NCBI RefSeq assembly: GCF_026967935.1
Contig: NZ_JAPVBL010000003.1
Location: forward strand, 1 to 64,000
Reading direction: 5' to 3'
Length of the DNA: 64,000 nt
Source of the DNA: Modestobacter sp. VKM Ac-2982
GTDB taxonomy: Bacteria > Actinomycetota > Actinomycetes > Mycobacteriales > Geodermatophilaceae
In this document: positions 1 through 8,751 of the stretch, piece after piece
Position numbering within the stretch: the first letter of the stretch is position 1
Layout: every line of letters starts with the position of its first letter
The notes under the pieces: generated by a model
What the model saw: the letters and a program-made list of their open reading frames with translations, nothing else
Databases searched by the model: none
What the model was told of the DNA's origin: nothing
Position numbers and translations under genes: made by a program

Positions 1-63
1 GGAAGTGGAAGCGGCGCAAGTCGTGGAGCTGACCGGTACTAATAGGCCGAGGGCTTGACCACT
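1..63 (+). rRNA. 23S ribosomal RNA, 3' end (partial)
   Basis: The first ~60 bases match the conserved 3' terminus of bacterial 23S rRNA, including the segment CCGGTACTAATAGGCCGAGG followed by GCTTGACC. The rest of the gene lies upstream of the window. The exact 3' end is estimated to within a few bases. Confidence 0.93.
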
Positions 64-200
64 CACTCATCCAGCCTCTTATGAAGCAAGATGTGTCGCG
101 TCCACTGTGCAGCTCTGAAGGTACGGAACCGTTCTAATGGTTCCGCCTGATGCTGACCCCCAGCTGTGCTGGGATCGGTCTCGGGTACATCTTCACAGTG

Positions 201-317
201 TTACGGCGGTCATGGCGAAAGGGAAACGCCCGGTCTCATTCCGAACCCGGAAGCTAAGCCTTTCAGCGCCGATGGTACTGCCCGGGGGACCGGGTGGGAG
301 AGTAGGACGCCGCCGGA
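201..317 (+). rRNA. rrf: 5S ribosomal RNA
   Basis: A ~117-nt 5S rRNA is recognisable from the 5' strand TTACGGCGGTCATGGCG, the conserved internal CCGAACCCGGAAGCTAAG, the GATGGTACTG element and the closing GGACGCCGCC that pairs with the 5' end. It follows the 23S end after a ~137-base spacer that contains no tRNA, the usual order at the end of an rrn operon. Confidence 0.95.
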
Positions 318-330
318 CATAACTCCCAGG

Positions 331-360
331 ACGGGGTCACAGCTACGGCTGTGACCCCGT
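331..360 (+). terminator. rrn operon intrinsic terminator
   Basis: A perfect 13-bp stem (331-343 with 348-360, arm ACGGGGTCACAGC) closes a TACG tetraloop directly after the 5S gene. It is followed by a short, weakly T-rich stretch. Position and shape fit the rRNA operon terminator. Confidence 0.85.
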
Positions 361-610
361 TCCTGCATTTCCACCCTTTCTGCACTGCTGATCTTCGGGC
401 CTTCTGTCCGTGGGCTTCTTGCTGCGCCGCACGCCGTTGCCCAGCTCCCGCACGACATGCCCGATCGGGCCTCGGAGCCGGGGCGACCGTGCGTCCGAGG
501 CCGCTTGTCAGGGCCGTGCCCCTTTCGTCAGCTGAGGTATGAGCAGCCAGGTACGCCGAACGGCCGGCGCGTACGGGACGCAGCCGGCCGTCGGGTGGTG
601 CATGGCGACA
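361..610. other. Intergenic region without recognised gene
   Basis: About 250 bases lie between the rrn terminator and the convergent end of the ABC permease gene. Open frames here have no recognisable product or ribosome binding site. I see no RNA gene or strong repeat. Confidence 0.6.
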
Positions 611-1309
611 TCACGGAACCGCGCGGCGCAGCCCCAGGTAGGCCAGAGCAGCGAGCGCGACGGCGGCGACAGCGGGGAGAGCGATGGTCCAGGACTCGAC
701 CGATCGGTCGCCCAGCCATGCCCCCAGCTCGTCCCAGGCCTGGCGCCAGGTCAGCAGGAGGACCAGGCCGCCTGCCCCGATGATGCTGGCGGCCGTCAGC
801 GCGTAGACGCCTGCGGTCCCCCAGCGCTTGAAGAGCACACCGAGGCCCATGCCGAGGAACGCGCAGGCCAGCATCGGGACCGCGAAGACGACCACCTGCA
901 GCGCCGGGTTGCCGACGTCGACCGCTCCGGGAGCCCAGAAGTCCAGGCCGACGCCCCATCCGTTGGTGGCGTTCTCGATCGCGGTGAGCGCCGAGAGCAC
1001 CAGGCCGTACCCGAGCGCCTCGATGACGGCCACCAGCGCCGTCCCCAGGTAGAAGACGCGGCGGCTGAGGCTGAGCCCCATCGCGAAGGGGAACATCATC
1101 GTCACCGCCTGGATGAAGGTCACGAGCACGGTGATGTACAGCGCGGCCAGACCGCCGGTGTTCGATTCGTCAGCGCGGGTTTCCACGTCGGCCACGGCCC
1201 AGATCGCCACGTTGACCGCGAACGCGAGGGCGACGATCGCCCAGGCGATCCCGATGGAGACCAGTGGGTTGATGAGCTGGAGCCGGGCGGCACCCAGGAC
1301 ACGGTTCAT
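611..1309 (-). CDS. ABC transporter permease (YtrA-regulated exporter)
   Basis: Integral membrane protein of 232 residues with about six hydrophobic segments; the first starts near residue 15 (LVSIGIAWAIVALAFAV) and the last lies near the C terminus. It has no ATPase motifs. The ATG at 1309 overlaps the end of the upstream ATPase gene by 4 bases, so the two are translationally coupled. Together with the GntR regulator this resembles ytr-type operons of Gram-positive bacteria, which respond to cell-wall-active agents. That parallel is from family knowledge; the substrate cannot be read from the sequence. It is the last gene of the three-gene minus-strand operon. Confidence 0.8.
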   Translation of the reverse strand: MNRVLGAARLQLINPLVSIGIAWAIVALAFAVNVAIWAVADVETRADESNTGGLAALYITVLVTFIQAVTMMFPFAMGLSLSRRVFYLGTALVAVIEALGYGLVLSALTAIENATNGWGVGLDFWAPGAVDVGNPALQVVVFAVPMLACAFLGMGLGVLFKRWGTAGVYALTAASIIGAGGLVLLLTWRQAWDELGAWLGDRSVESWTIALPAVAAVALAALAYLGLRRAVP

Positions 1310-2229
1310 CGGGGTGCTCCCTGGAGGGTGTGGTGATCGGCGGCCGACGGGGCGGCGGGCTGGGTTGCAGCGAGGCTCATGGCCACCACCAGCCGCTGGA
1401 TCGAGGTCGGCTCGGTGGTGAGGCCCAGGACGGCGGCGTCCTGCCTGGCCGTGGGCGACGACGTACGGACGATCGCCCGGGCCTGGCCGGCCATCGACTC
1501 CAGGTGCAGGACCTCCCGGGTGGCCCCGAAGGCGGAGACCTGGGCCGCCGGCCCGGTGACGGTGAGCGCCGTGGCGCGCAACGTCTCCGCGTCGGCATCG
1601 AGGAGCACCCGGCCGCGGTCGATGAGGAGCACGTGCTCGAGGAGGTCGCTGATCTCCTCGATCAGGTGCGTGGAGAGCACGATCGTGCGGGGGTGCTCGG
1701 CGTAGTCGGCCAGCAGGCGGTCGTAGAAGAGCTGGCGTGCGACGGCGTCCAGTCCCAGGTACGGCTCGTCGAAGAGCGTGACCGGTGCACGCGAGGCCAG
1801 GCCCAGGACGATGCCGACGGCCGAGTTCATCCCGCGGGACAGCTTCTTGATCGGCCGCTTCCGGGGCAGGTCGAAGTCGGCGAGCAACTGGTCGGCGAGC
1901 GGCTGGTCCCACTGGGGGTAGAGCCGTGCGGCTGCCGAGACGGCGTCGCAGACCCGGAAGTGGTCCGGGTACCGCTGGCCCTCCTTGATGAAGCAGAGCC
2001 GGCTCAGCACGGTGTCGTTCTCGTACGGTGCGGCACCGAGCACCTGGACCCGACCTGCCGTGGGCACCCGATGGCCGGTGAGCAGCTGCATCAGGGTGGT
2101 CTTGCCGGCGCCGTTCCGGCCGAGCAGGCCGGTGATCGTGTCGGCCTCCACCGAGGTGGAGACGTCGGTCAACGCCGTGTGGCCACGGAAGCGCATCGTG
2201 ACGCCCTCGAGCGTGGCGGCGGCGGTCAC
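1306..2229 (-). CDS. ABC transporter ATP-binding protein
   Basis: A 307-residue cytoplasmic ATPase. It shows Walker A GRNGAGKT near residue 34, a slightly degenerate signature (LSRGM), Walker B with VTLFDEP, and the H-loop STHLIEE. A ~70-residue C-terminal extension resembles that of bacitracin/YtrB-type exporter ATPases. The start is GTG at 2229, within a GTGA overlap with the regulator stop codon. An ATP-driven exporter half is expected to pair with the downstream permease. The signature lacks the usual LSGGQ form, as is common in this subfamily. Confidence 0.88.
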   Translation of the reverse strand: MTAAATLEGVTMRFRGHTALTDVSTSVEADTITGLLGRNGAGKTTLMQLLTGHRVPTAGRVQVLGAAPYENDTVLSRLCFIKEGQRYPDHFRVCDAVSAAARLYPQWDQPLADQLLADFDLPRKRPIKKLSRGMNSAVGIVLGLASRAPVTLFDEPYLGLDAVARQLFYDRLLADYAEHPRTIVLSTHLIEEISDLLEHVLLIDRGRVLLDADAETLRATALTVTGPAAQVSAFGATREVLHLESMAGQARAIVRTSSPTARQDAAVLGLTTEPTSIQRLVVAMSLAATQPAAPSAADHHTLQGAPR

Positions 2230-2588
2230 GACCGGCCTCCTCGTTCGCGCAGCATCTGGGCGATCTCGGCGATGCTGATGCCGACCTTGTCGGCCTCGGC
2301 CAGCAAGGGCGTGAGGTACTGCTCGGCGAACTCGCTGCGGCGCCGCTTGAGCAGCTGCTCGCGAGCGCCGGTGGCGACGAACATCCCGACTCCTCGTCTC
2401 TTGTAGAGGACCCCGTCGGCCACCAGCTGGTTCAGGCCCTTGGCTGCGGTGGCGGGGTTGATGCGGTGGAAGGCGGCCAGCTCGTTGGACGAGGGGGCCT
2501 GGCTCTCCTCGGGGAGCGAGCCGTCGACGATCGCGTCCTCGAGCTGCGTCGCGATCTGCCGGAAGATCGGGCCGGCGTCCTCGTTCAC
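2226..2588 (-). CDS. GntR-family transcriptional regulator, YtrA type
   Basis: A 120-residue DNA-binding protein with an N-terminal winged helix-turn-helix (residues ~8-70, including PSSNELAAFHRINPATAAKG) and only a short helical tail in place of a large effector domain. This is the layout of the YtrA subfamily, which normally represses its own operon. It is the first gene of the operon and is coupled to the ATPase gene by a GTGA overlap. A near-perfect palindrome at 2616-2639, 28 bases before the start codon, is the likely operator. Confidence 0.88.
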   Translation of the reverse strand: MNEDAGPIFRQIATQLEDAIVDGSLPEESQAPSSNELAAFHRINPATAAKGLNQLVADGVLYKRRGVGMFVATGAREQLLKRRRSEFAEQYLTPLLAEADKVGISIAEIAQMLRERGGRS

Positions 2589-2615
2589 CCGGGCCCACGT
2601 CCCCAGCGGCTCGTG

Positions 2616-2639
2616 GGTTCGTTACTCATGTAATGAACC
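2616..2639. promoter_or_regulatory. Probable GntR/YtrA operator palindrome
   Basis: The arms GGTTCGTTAC (2616-2625) and GTAATGAACC (2630-2639) match in 9 of 10 pairs around a 4-base centre. The AT content is high against this GC-rich background. The site lies just upstream of the minus-strand regulator-ABC operon and ~107 bases before ureA on the other strand. Binding by the adjacent GntR protein is inferred. Confidence 0.7.
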
Positions 2640-2745
2640 ATAGGACCAGTCGCACGAGCCGCACAAGTGCCGGCAACGTGACCGTCACACGGGCCGGTTA
2701 CGTTCCTGACTCCGCCGGCCCGCCGACGTCAGGAGGACGACGCCC

Positions 2746-3048
2746 GTGTTGCTGTCCCCGCACGAGCAGGAGCGCTTGATGCTCAGCTACGCAGCCGAGC
2801 TCGCCCGCCGCCGTCAGGCCCGGGGCCTGAAGCTCAACCTCCCCGAGGCCACCGCGATCGTCACCGACCACGTGCTCGAGGGCGCCCGGGACGGTGAGCT
2901 CGTCACCGACCTCATGCAGTCCGGCCGCACCGTGCTCACCCGGGACGACGTGATGGACGGCGTCCCCGAGCTGCTGGAGGAGGTGCAGGTGGAGGCGACC
3001 TTCCCGGACGGGACGAAGCTGGTGACCGTCCACCACCCGATCTCGTGA
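2746..3048 (+). CDS. ureA: Urease subunit gamma
   Basis: A 100-residue protein matching UreA along its full length, with the N-terminal [20 protein letters not shown] and the conserved KLNLPEA and [16 protein letters not shown] blocks. It is one of three structural subunits of the nickel enzyme that hydrolyses urea to ammonia and carbamate in the cytoplasm. The GTG at 2746 is supported by an AGGAGG nine bases upstream. It heads a tightly packed ureABCFGD operon and shares a GTGA overlap with ureB. Confidence 0.96.
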   Translation: MLLSPHEQERLMLSYAAELARRRQARGLKLNLPEATAIVTDHVLEGARDGELVTDLMQSGRTVLTRDDVMDGVPELLEEVQVEATFPDGTKLVTVHHPIS

Positions 3049-3347
3049 TCCCCGGCGAGGTCGTCACCGCCGAGGGCGTCATCGAGACGCTGCCCGGTGT
3101 GCCGCGGATCGAGCTGGCGGTGCACAACACCGGCGACCGGCCGGTCCAGGTCGGCTCGCACTTCCACTTCGCCCAGGCCAACCGGGCGCTGGCGTTCGAC
3201 CGGGCCGCGGCGCACGGTCACCGGCTGGACATCGCCGCCGGCACGGCCGTCCGCTTCGAGCCCGGCATCCAGCGCACCGTCACCCTCGTCCCGCTGGCCG
3301 GCGCCCGCGTCGTCCCCGGGCTCACTGCGGAAGGTGGGCTGACCTGA
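3045..3347 (+). CDS. ureB: Urease subunit beta
   Basis: A 100-residue UreB with the typical opening [10 protein letters not shown] and the later block [17 protein letters not shown]. The beta subunit packs around the alpha catalytic subunit. The gene starts at a GTG overlapping the ureA stop and ends in a TGATG junction with ureC, so all three subunits are probably made in stoichiometric amounts by coupled translation. The separate A, B and C subunits are the ordinary bacterial arrangement, not the fused helicobacter type. Confidence 0.96.
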   Translation: MIPGEVVTAEGVIETLPGVPRIELAVHNTGDRPVQVGSHFHFAQANRALAFDRAAAHGHRLDIAAGTAVRFEPGIQRTVTLVPLAGARVVPGLTAEGGLT

Positions 3348-5068
3348 TGGTGCAGCTGTCCCGGGAGCGCTACGCCCAGCTCTACGGCCCGACGGTCGGC
3401 GACCGGATCCGGCTGGCCGACACCGACCTGCTCATCGAGGTCACCGAGGACCGCTGCGGTGGCCCCGGGCTGGCCGGTGAGGAGGCGGTGTTCGGCGGCG
3501 GCAAGGTGATCCGCGAGTCGATGGGGCAGGGTCGGGCCACCCGCGCCGAGGGCGCCCCCGACCTGGTGATCACCGGCGCGGTCGTGCTGGACCACTGGGG
3601 GATCGTCAAGGCCGACGTCGGCATCCGCGACGGCCGGATCGTCGCGCTGGGCAAGGCCGGCAACCCGGACACGATGGACGGTGTCCACCCCGACCTGGTC
3701 ATCGGTCCCGGCACGGAGGTGCTGGCCGGCAACGGCAAGATCCTCACCGCCGGCGGCATCGACTGCCACGTGCACTTCATCTGCCCGCAGATCGTGCCGA
3801 CGGCGATCGGCTCGGGCATCACCACGATGATCGGCGGCGGCACCGGGCCGGCCGAGGGCTCCAAGGCCACCACCATCACCCCGGGCGACTGGTACCTGGC
3901 CCGGATGCTCGAGGCGATGGACGGCATGCCGGTCAACGTCGCCTTGCTCGGCAAGGGCAACACCGTCTCGGTCGACTCGCTGGAGGAGCAGCTGCGGGCC
4001 GGGGCCAGCGGGTTCAAGCTGCACGAGGACTGGGGCTCCACGCCCGCCGCGATCGACGCCGCGCTCACCGTGGCCGGCCGCAACGGCGTCCCGGTGGCCC
4101 TGCACTCGGACACCCTGAACGAGGCCGGCTTCGTGGAGGACACCCTGGCCGCGATCGCCGGCCGGAGCATCCACGCGTACCACACCGAGGGCGCCGGGGG
4201 CGGGCACGCACCGGACATCATCACCGTCGCCGGGCACCCGAACGTGCTGCCCAGCAGCACGAACCCGACCCGGCCGCACACGGTGAACACCCTCGACGAG
4301 CACCTCGACATGCTGATGGTCTGCCACCACCTGGACAGTTCGGTGCCCGAGGACCTGGCCTTCGCCGAGAGCCGGATCCGGCCGACCACGATCGCCGCCG
4401 AGGACCTGCTGCACGACCTGGGCGCGATCTCGATGATCGGATCCGACGCCCAGGCGATGGGCCGGGTCGGCGAGGTCGTGATGCGCACCTGGCAGACCGC
4501 GCACGTGATGAAGCGCCGCCGCGGCTCCCTGGCCGGCGACGGGGCGGCGGACAACCTGCGGGCCCGCCGGTACGTCGCCAAGTACACGATCTGCCCCGCG
4601 GTCGCGCACGGCATCGACGGCGAGGTCGGGTCGGTGGAGCCGGGCAAGCTCGCCGATCTGGTGCTCTGGGACCCGGGGACCTTCGGGGTCCGGCCGCACG
4701 TCGTCCTCAAGGGCGGGATGATCGCCTGGGGGCAGATGGGCGACGCCAACGCCTCGATCCCGACGCCGCAGCCGGTGTTGCCGCGGCCGATGTTCGGCGC
4801 GTACGGCCGGGTGCCGGCGCAGACCTCGGTGCACTTCGTCGCCCCGGTCGCGATCGAGGGCGGGCTGGCCGATCGGCTGGCCGTCGACCGGCGGCTGGTC
4901 GCGGTCACCGACACCACCCGGCTGGGGAAGGCGGACATGCCGGAGAACACCGCGCTGCCGGAGATCCGCGTCGACCCGGACACCTTCACGGTCTCGGTCG
5001 ACGGCGAGGTCTGGGAACCCGACCCGGTGCGCGAGCTCCCGATGGCCCAGCGGTACTTCCTCTTCTGA
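3347..5068 (+). CDS. ureC: Urease subunit alpha (catalytic)
   Basis: A 573-residue amidohydrolase of normal UreC length. Visible active-site elements are HVH at ~141-143 for nickel, the carbamylated lysine in GFKLHEDWG (~K224), histidines at ~253 and ~279, the flap MVCHHLD with its mobile cysteine and histidine, and SDAQAMGR carrying the nickel aspartate. All key residues are present, so the enzyme should be active once nickel is inserted by UreD, UreF and UreG. In this cluster its urea probably comes from purine breakdown by allantoicase (inference). Confidence 0.98.
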   Translation: MVQLSRERYAQLYGPTVGDRIRLADTDLLIEVTEDRCGGPGLAGEEAVFGGGKVIRESMGQGRATRAEGAPDLVITGAVVLDHWGIVKADVGIRDGRIVALGKAGNPDTMDGVHPDLVIGPGTEVLAGNGKILTAGGIDCHVHFICPQIVPTAIGSGITTMIGGGTGPAEGSKATTITPGDWYLARMLEAMDGMPVNVALLGKGNTVSVDSLEEQLRAGASGFKLHEDWGSTPAAIDAALTVAGRNGVPVALHSDTLNEAGFVEDTLAAIAGRSIHAYHTEGAGGGHAPDIITVAGHPNVLPSSTNPTRPHTVNTLDEHLDMLMVCHHLDSSVPEDLAFAESRIRPTTIAAEDLLHDLGAISMIGSDAQAMGRVGEVVMRTWQTAHVMKRRRGSLAGDGAADNLRARRYVAKYTICPAVAHGIDGEVGSVEPGKLADLVLWDPGTFGVRPHVVLKGGMIAWGQMGDANASIPTPQPVLPRPMFGAYGRVPAQTSVHFVAPVAIEGGLADRLAVDRRLVAVTDTTRLGKADMPENTALPEIRVDPDTFTVSVDGEVWEPDPVRELPMAQRYFLF

Positions 5069-5081
5069 TGGCCGGCTCCCG

Positions 5082-5729
5082 ATGACGGCTGCGCTGCTCA
5101 CCCTCGCCGACTCCCGGCTGCCCGCCGGGGGCCACACCCACTCCGGGGGCGTGGAGCAGGCCATCGCGGCCGGGGTGCTCACCGACCCCGGCTCGCTGGC
5201 GGTCTTCCTGCGCCGGCGGCTGGCCACCTCGGGTGCGGTGGCCGCCGGGCTCGCTGCGGCCGCCTGCCGGGCGGCGGACGCCATCGACCCGGTGGCGTCC
5301 CTGGCCGCGCTGGATGCCGAGGCCGATGCCCGCACCCCGTCCCCGGCGCTGCGGGCGGCCTCCCGGCAGCAGGGCCGGGGGCTGGTCCGGGTCGGCAGCC
5401 GCGCCTGGCCGCACCCGGCCTGGGCAGCGCTCCCGGCCCAGCCGCACCACCCGCTGGCGCTGGGGATCTGCGCGGCGACCGGCGGGCTGAACCCGCGGGA
5501 CGCCGCGCACGCCGCCGCCTATCTGTCGATCAGCGGGCCGGCCACCGCCGCTCAGCGGCTGCTGGCGATGGACCCGATCACCGTGGCCGCGGTGACCGCC
5601 CGGCTGGCCCCCGAGGTCGACGTGGTCGCCGTGGCGTCCGCCGAGGACCTGCCGGCGGCCACCGATCCCCTCCTCGACCTGATCGCCGAGGTGCACGCCG
5701 CACGCACGGACCGCTTCTTCGCCTCATGA
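5082..5729 (+). CDS. ureF: Urease accessory protein UreF
   Basis: A 215-residue helical accessory protein with the family opening LLTLADSRLPAGGHTHSGGVEQA and the later CAATGGLNPRDAAHAAAY region. In known systems UreF binds UreD and gates the GTPase activity of UreG during nickel insertion. The gene follows ureC after 13 bases. A possible ATG overlapping the ureC stop ends after five codons, so 5082 is the real start. No ureE gene is present between ureC and ureF, so nickel delivery here may rely on UreG alone or on a distant gene. Confidence 0.93.
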   Translation: MTAALLTLADSRLPAGGHTHSGGVEQAIAAGVLTDPGSLAVFLRRRLATSGAVAAGLAAAACRAADAIDPVASLAALDAEADARTPSPALRAASRQQGRGLVRVGSRAWPHPAWAALPAQPHHPLALGICAATGGLNPRDAAHAAAYLSISGPATAAQRLLAMDPITVAAVTARLAPEVDVVAVASAEDLPAATDPLLDLIAEVHAARTDRFFAS

Positions 5730-5741
5730 CCGGGAGTGCAC

Positions 5742-6422
5742 ATGCCGCCTGACCACCGGATCGACGACTACGTCGACCCGTACACCCCCGAGCACCGGCA
5801 CGGCGGGCCCCTGCGGGTCGGCCTCGGCGGCCCGGTCGGCTCGGGCAAGACCGCCCTGGCCGCCGCGCTGTGCCGCACGCTGGGCGCCGAGTACGACCTC
5901 GCCGTCGTCACCAACGACATCTACACGACCGAGGACGCCGACTTCCTCCGCCGCAACGCCGTGCTGCCCGACGACCGCATCGAGGCGGTGCAGACCGGGT
6001 GCTGCCCGCACACCGCGATCCGCGACGACATCACCGCCAACCTGGACGCCGTCGAGCTGCTGGAGTCCCGGCACCCGGGGCTGGAGCTGGTCTTCGTCGA
6101 GTCGGGCGGGGACAACCTGACCGCCTCGTTCAGCTACGGGCTGGTCGACGTCCAGGTGTTCGTGGTCGACGTCGCCGGCGGGGACAAGGTGCCCCGCAAG
6201 GGCGGGCCGGGGGTGACCGCCTCCGACCTGCTGGTGGTCAACAAGACCGACCTCGCGCCGCTGGTCGGCGCCGACCTCGGGGTGATGCGCCGTGACTCCG
6301 ACGCGGTGCGGGGCGACAAGCCCACGCTGTTGATCTCGCTGCGCGAGGACCCGGCGGCGATCGAGGTGGCCGAGTGGGTGCGGGAGCAGGTGCGCGCGAA
6401 GGCGCTGCAGACGGCGTCGTGA
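5742..6422 (+). CDS. ureG: Urease accessory GTPase UreG
   Basis: A SIMIBI-class GTPase of 226 residues with P-loop GGPVGSGKT near residue 30, the nickel-binding CPH motif ([12 protein letters not shown]), FVESGGDNL, and the guanine-specificity motif NKTD. It powers nickel insertion into urease. I chose the ATG at 5742 because GGGAG lies five bases upstream; a GTG at 5736 in the same frame would add two residues. There is no long N-terminal histidine-rich tail, although HRH occurs near residue 18. Confidence 0.95.
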   Translation: MPPDHRIDDYVDPYTPEHRHGGPLRVGLGGPVGSGKTALAAALCRTLGAEYDLAVVTNDIYTTEDADFLRRNAVLPDDRIEAVQTGCCPHTAIRDDITANLDAVELLESRHPGLELVFVESGGDNLTASFSYGLVDVQVFVVDVAGGDKVPRKGGPGVTASDLLVVNKTDLAPLVGADLGVMRRDSDAVRGDKPTLLISLREDPAAIEVAEWVREQVRAKALQTAS

Positions 6423-7141
6423 GGACGCTGGTGGAGGTGGTCGCGCGGTGCGACGCGCGAGGGCGGACGGTCCTGCCGGTCGTGCGGGCCAGCGGCCAGC
6501 TGGCCGTGCGGCGCACCGGGCCGGCGAGGGTGCACCTGGTCGCGACGGCGTTCGGCCCGCTGGGCGGGGACGACGTGGAGATCCGGCTGGTGGTGGAGGC
6601 CGGCGCCCGGCTCGCCGTGCACTCGGTCGCCGCGGCCGTCGTGCTGCCCGCCCAGGGGGAGTCCCCGCCGTCGCGGCAGGTCGTGCGGGCCGAGGTCGCC
6701 GGCGTGCTGCACCTGGCGCCGGAGCCGACGGTGGTCACCGCGCGGGCCGACCACCGGGCCGAGCTGCACGCCCAGCTGTCCGGCGACGCCGAGCTGACCG
6801 CCACCGAGCAGGTCCTGCTCGGCCGGGTGGGCGAGGAGCCGGGGCGGTGGACCGGCACCACCCGGGTCGAGCAGGGCGGCCGCCCGCTGGTGCACACCAC
6901 GATCGGGCTCGGCCCCGGCGCGCCGGCCTGGCTCCCGCCGGTCGCGCCGCGGGCCTACGTCTCGACGGTCTCGATCGGTGGCCCGCAGTCCGAGGTGGCC
7001 ACCGGGGTCGACGCCGTCCGGCTCCCGCTGCCCGGCGGCTGGGTGGGCACCGCGTGGGCGGAGGAGCTGCACGAGGCGGTGACCCGGTTGGCGTCGGTGA
7101 CGCCGCGGCCGGTCGACGAGCTGGTGGAGGTGGCGCGGTGA
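6419..7141 (+). CDS. ureD: Urease accessory protein UreD
   Basis: A 240-residue protein with UreD features: [20 protein letters not shown] near the start, [20 protein letters not shown], and a C-terminal [10 protein letters not shown]. UreD scaffolds the urease-UreFG maturation complex. It is shorter and more divergent than enterobacterial UreD (~270 aa), as is usual in actinobacteria. The GTG start overlaps the ureG stop and its own stop overlaps the allantoinase start, so urease maturation and allantoin breakdown share one transcript. Confidence 0.86.
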   Translation: MRTLVEVVARCDARGRTVLPVVRASGQLAVRRTGPARVHLVATAFGPLGGDDVEIRLVVEAGARLAVHSVAAAVVLPAQGESPPSRQVVRAEVAGVLHLAPEPTVVTARADHRAELHAQLSGDAELTATEQVLLGRVGEEPGRWTGTTRVEQGGRPLVHTTIGLGPGAPAWLPPVAPRAYVSTVSIGGPQSEVATGVDAVRLPLPGGWVGTAWAEELHEAVTRLASVTPRPVDELVEVAR

Positions 7142-8463
7142 GCGAGTTGTTCGTCGTCCGGGCCCGGCGGGTGGTGCTGCCCGACGGGGAGCGGCCGGCC
7201 GCGGTGCACGTGCAGGACGGCGTCGTCACCGCCGTCACCGGGTTCGACGAGGTCGGCGACCAGGTGGTCACCCTCGCCGACGACGAGGTGCTGCTGCCCG
7301 GGCTGGTCGACAGCCACGTGCACGTCAACGAGCCCGGCCGCACCGAGTGGGAGGGGTTCGCCTCGGCCACCCGGGCGGCGGCGGCCGGTGGGATCACCAC
7401 GATCGTCGACATGCCGCTGAACTCGATCCCGCCCACGGTGGACGTCGAGGCGTTGCACGTGAAACGCGCGGCGGCGCAGGGCCAGGTCAGCGTGGACGTC
7501 GCCTTCTGGGGTGGTGCCGTGCCCGGCAACGCCGGCCGGCTCCCGCAGCTGCTCGCCGACGGCGCCGTCGGCGTGAAGTGCTTCCTGCTGGACTCCGGCG
7601 TGCCGGAGTTCCCCCCGCTGGACGACGCCGGCCTCCGGGCCGCGCTCACCGAGCTGGCCGCGGTCGACGGGCTGCTGATCGCCCACTGCGAGGACGACGA
7701 GGTGATCACCGCCGCCCCGCAGCCGGGTGGGCGGAGCTACGCCGACTTCCTCGCCTCGCGGCCGGGTGTGGCGGAGGAGACCGCGATCGGCCGGCTCATC
7801 GCCGCCGCCCGGGACACCGGCGCCCGGGTGCACGTCGTCCACCTGGCCGACGCCGGCGCGCTGCCGATGCTGCGGGCCGCCCGGGCGGAGGGGGTGCGGA
7901 TCACGGTCGAGACCTGCCCGCACTACTTGACGTTCAGCGCCGAGGAGGTGCCCGACGGCGACACGTCGTTCAAGTGCTGCCCGCCCATCCGGGAGGCCGG
8001 GCACCGGGAGGCGCTGTGGCAGGCGCTGGCCGACGGGGACGTCGACCTGGTGGTCAGCGACCACTCGCCCTGCACGCCGGAGCTCAAGCGGCTGGACGTC
8101 GGCGACTTCGGGCTCGCCTGGGGCGGGATCGCCGGGCTGCAGGTGACCCTGCCGGTGGTGTGGAGTGGCGCCCGGGCCCGCGGGTTCGGGCTCACCGACG
8201 TCGTCCGGTGGATGTCGGCCGCGCCGGCGCAGCTCACCGGGCTGACCGGCAAGGGTGCGATCGCCGTGGGCAAGGACGCCGACCTGGTCGCCTTCGCGCC
8301 GGACGAGCCGTGGCGGGTGGCGCAGCTGCACCACCGCAACCCGGTCACGCCCTACGCGGGGCGGGAGCTCACCGGGGTGGTCCGCCGCACATGGCTGCGC
8401 GGGCAGCCGCTGGTCGACGGGGCAGCTCCCCTCGGCCGGTTGCTGAGCAGAGGGGAGCGGTGA
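7138..8463 (+). CDS. allB: Allantoinase
   Basis: A 441-residue cyclic amidohydrolase. Metal and catalytic elements are DSHVHVNEPG (~59-68), the carbamylated lysine in GAVGVKCFLLDSG, AHCEDD, VHVVHLAD and VVSDHSPC. NEPGRTEWEGF and SDHSPCTPELK are typical of allantoinase and argue against dihydroorotase or hydantoinase. It opens allantoin to allantoate. It is coupled to ureD through a GTGA overlap and precedes allantoicase, so the operon links ureide opening with urea hydrolysis. Confidence 0.93.
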   Translation: MSELFVVRARRVVLPDGERPAAVHVQDGVVTAVTGFDEVGDQVVTLADDEVLLPGLVDSHVHVNEPGRTEWEGFASATRAAAAGGITTIVDMPLNSIPPTVDVEALHVKRAAAQGQVSVDVAFWGGAVPGNAGRLPQLLADGAVGVKCFLLDSGVPEFPPLDDAGLRAALTELAAVDGLLIAHCEDDEVITAAPQPGGRSYADFLASRPGVAEETAIGRLIAAARDTGARVHVVHLADAGALPMLRAARAEGVRITVETCPHYLTFSAEEVPDGDTSFKCCPPIREAGHREALWQALADGDVDLVVSDHSPCTPELKRLDVGDFGLAWGGIAGLQVTLPVVWSGARARGFGLTDVVRWMSAAPAQLTGLTGKGAIAVGKDADLVAFAPDEPWRVAQLHHRNPVTPYAGRELTGVVRRTWLRGQPLVDGAAPLGRLLSRGER

Positions 8464-8494
8464 ACCGGCCGACGCCGGCCCACCCGGTGATGGG

Positions 8495-8656
8495 TCAGCT
8501 GCGCTGCTCGCCCTCCTCGCGGGCCGCCTCGTCCAGCACCTGCGGGTCGTCCTGCACCCCGCCGGCCGGGTCGGCGTTGCCGAGGGCCGTCTCGGCGGGC
8601 ATCTGCTGGACGTGCTGCTCGGCGCGGGCCTTCAGGTCGTCGTCAGGGCCGGTCAC
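8495..8656 (-). CDS. Small hypothetical protein, 53 aa
   Basis: A short, acidic, hydrophilic protein beginning VTGPDDDLKARAEQHVQQMP and ending AREEGEQRS, with no membrane segment or cysteine. Support comes from a strong AGGAGG four bases upstream of the GTG at 8656. It sits alone on the minus strand between allB and alc. I recognise no family. It looks like the small disordered or helical stress-associated proteins common in actinobacteria, but that is only an impression. Confidence 0.6.
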   Translation of the reverse strand: MTGPDDDLKARAEQHVQQMPAETALGNADPAGGVQDDPQVLDEAAREEGEQRS

Positions 8657-8751
8657 GGGTCCTCCTGGGTGTTCGGTCCGATCAGGTCGACAGCGCCCTA
8701 CCCCCGCCGTGTCACAGTGACCCGCGTCCACCCCGATCCGTCTGGAGCCCG

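Noticed and set aside
64-200. Possible tRNA in the 23S-5S spacer
   Set aside because: No cloverleaf or TTCRA-type T-arm could be drawn; the spacer is short and typical of actinobacterial rrn operons.
3218-5335. Long minus-strand open frame opposite ureC (705 codons)
   Set aside because: Pure antisense shadow of the urease genes; low-complexity Arg/Gly/Asp-rich translation with no family motif. High third-position GC removes stop codons in this frame.
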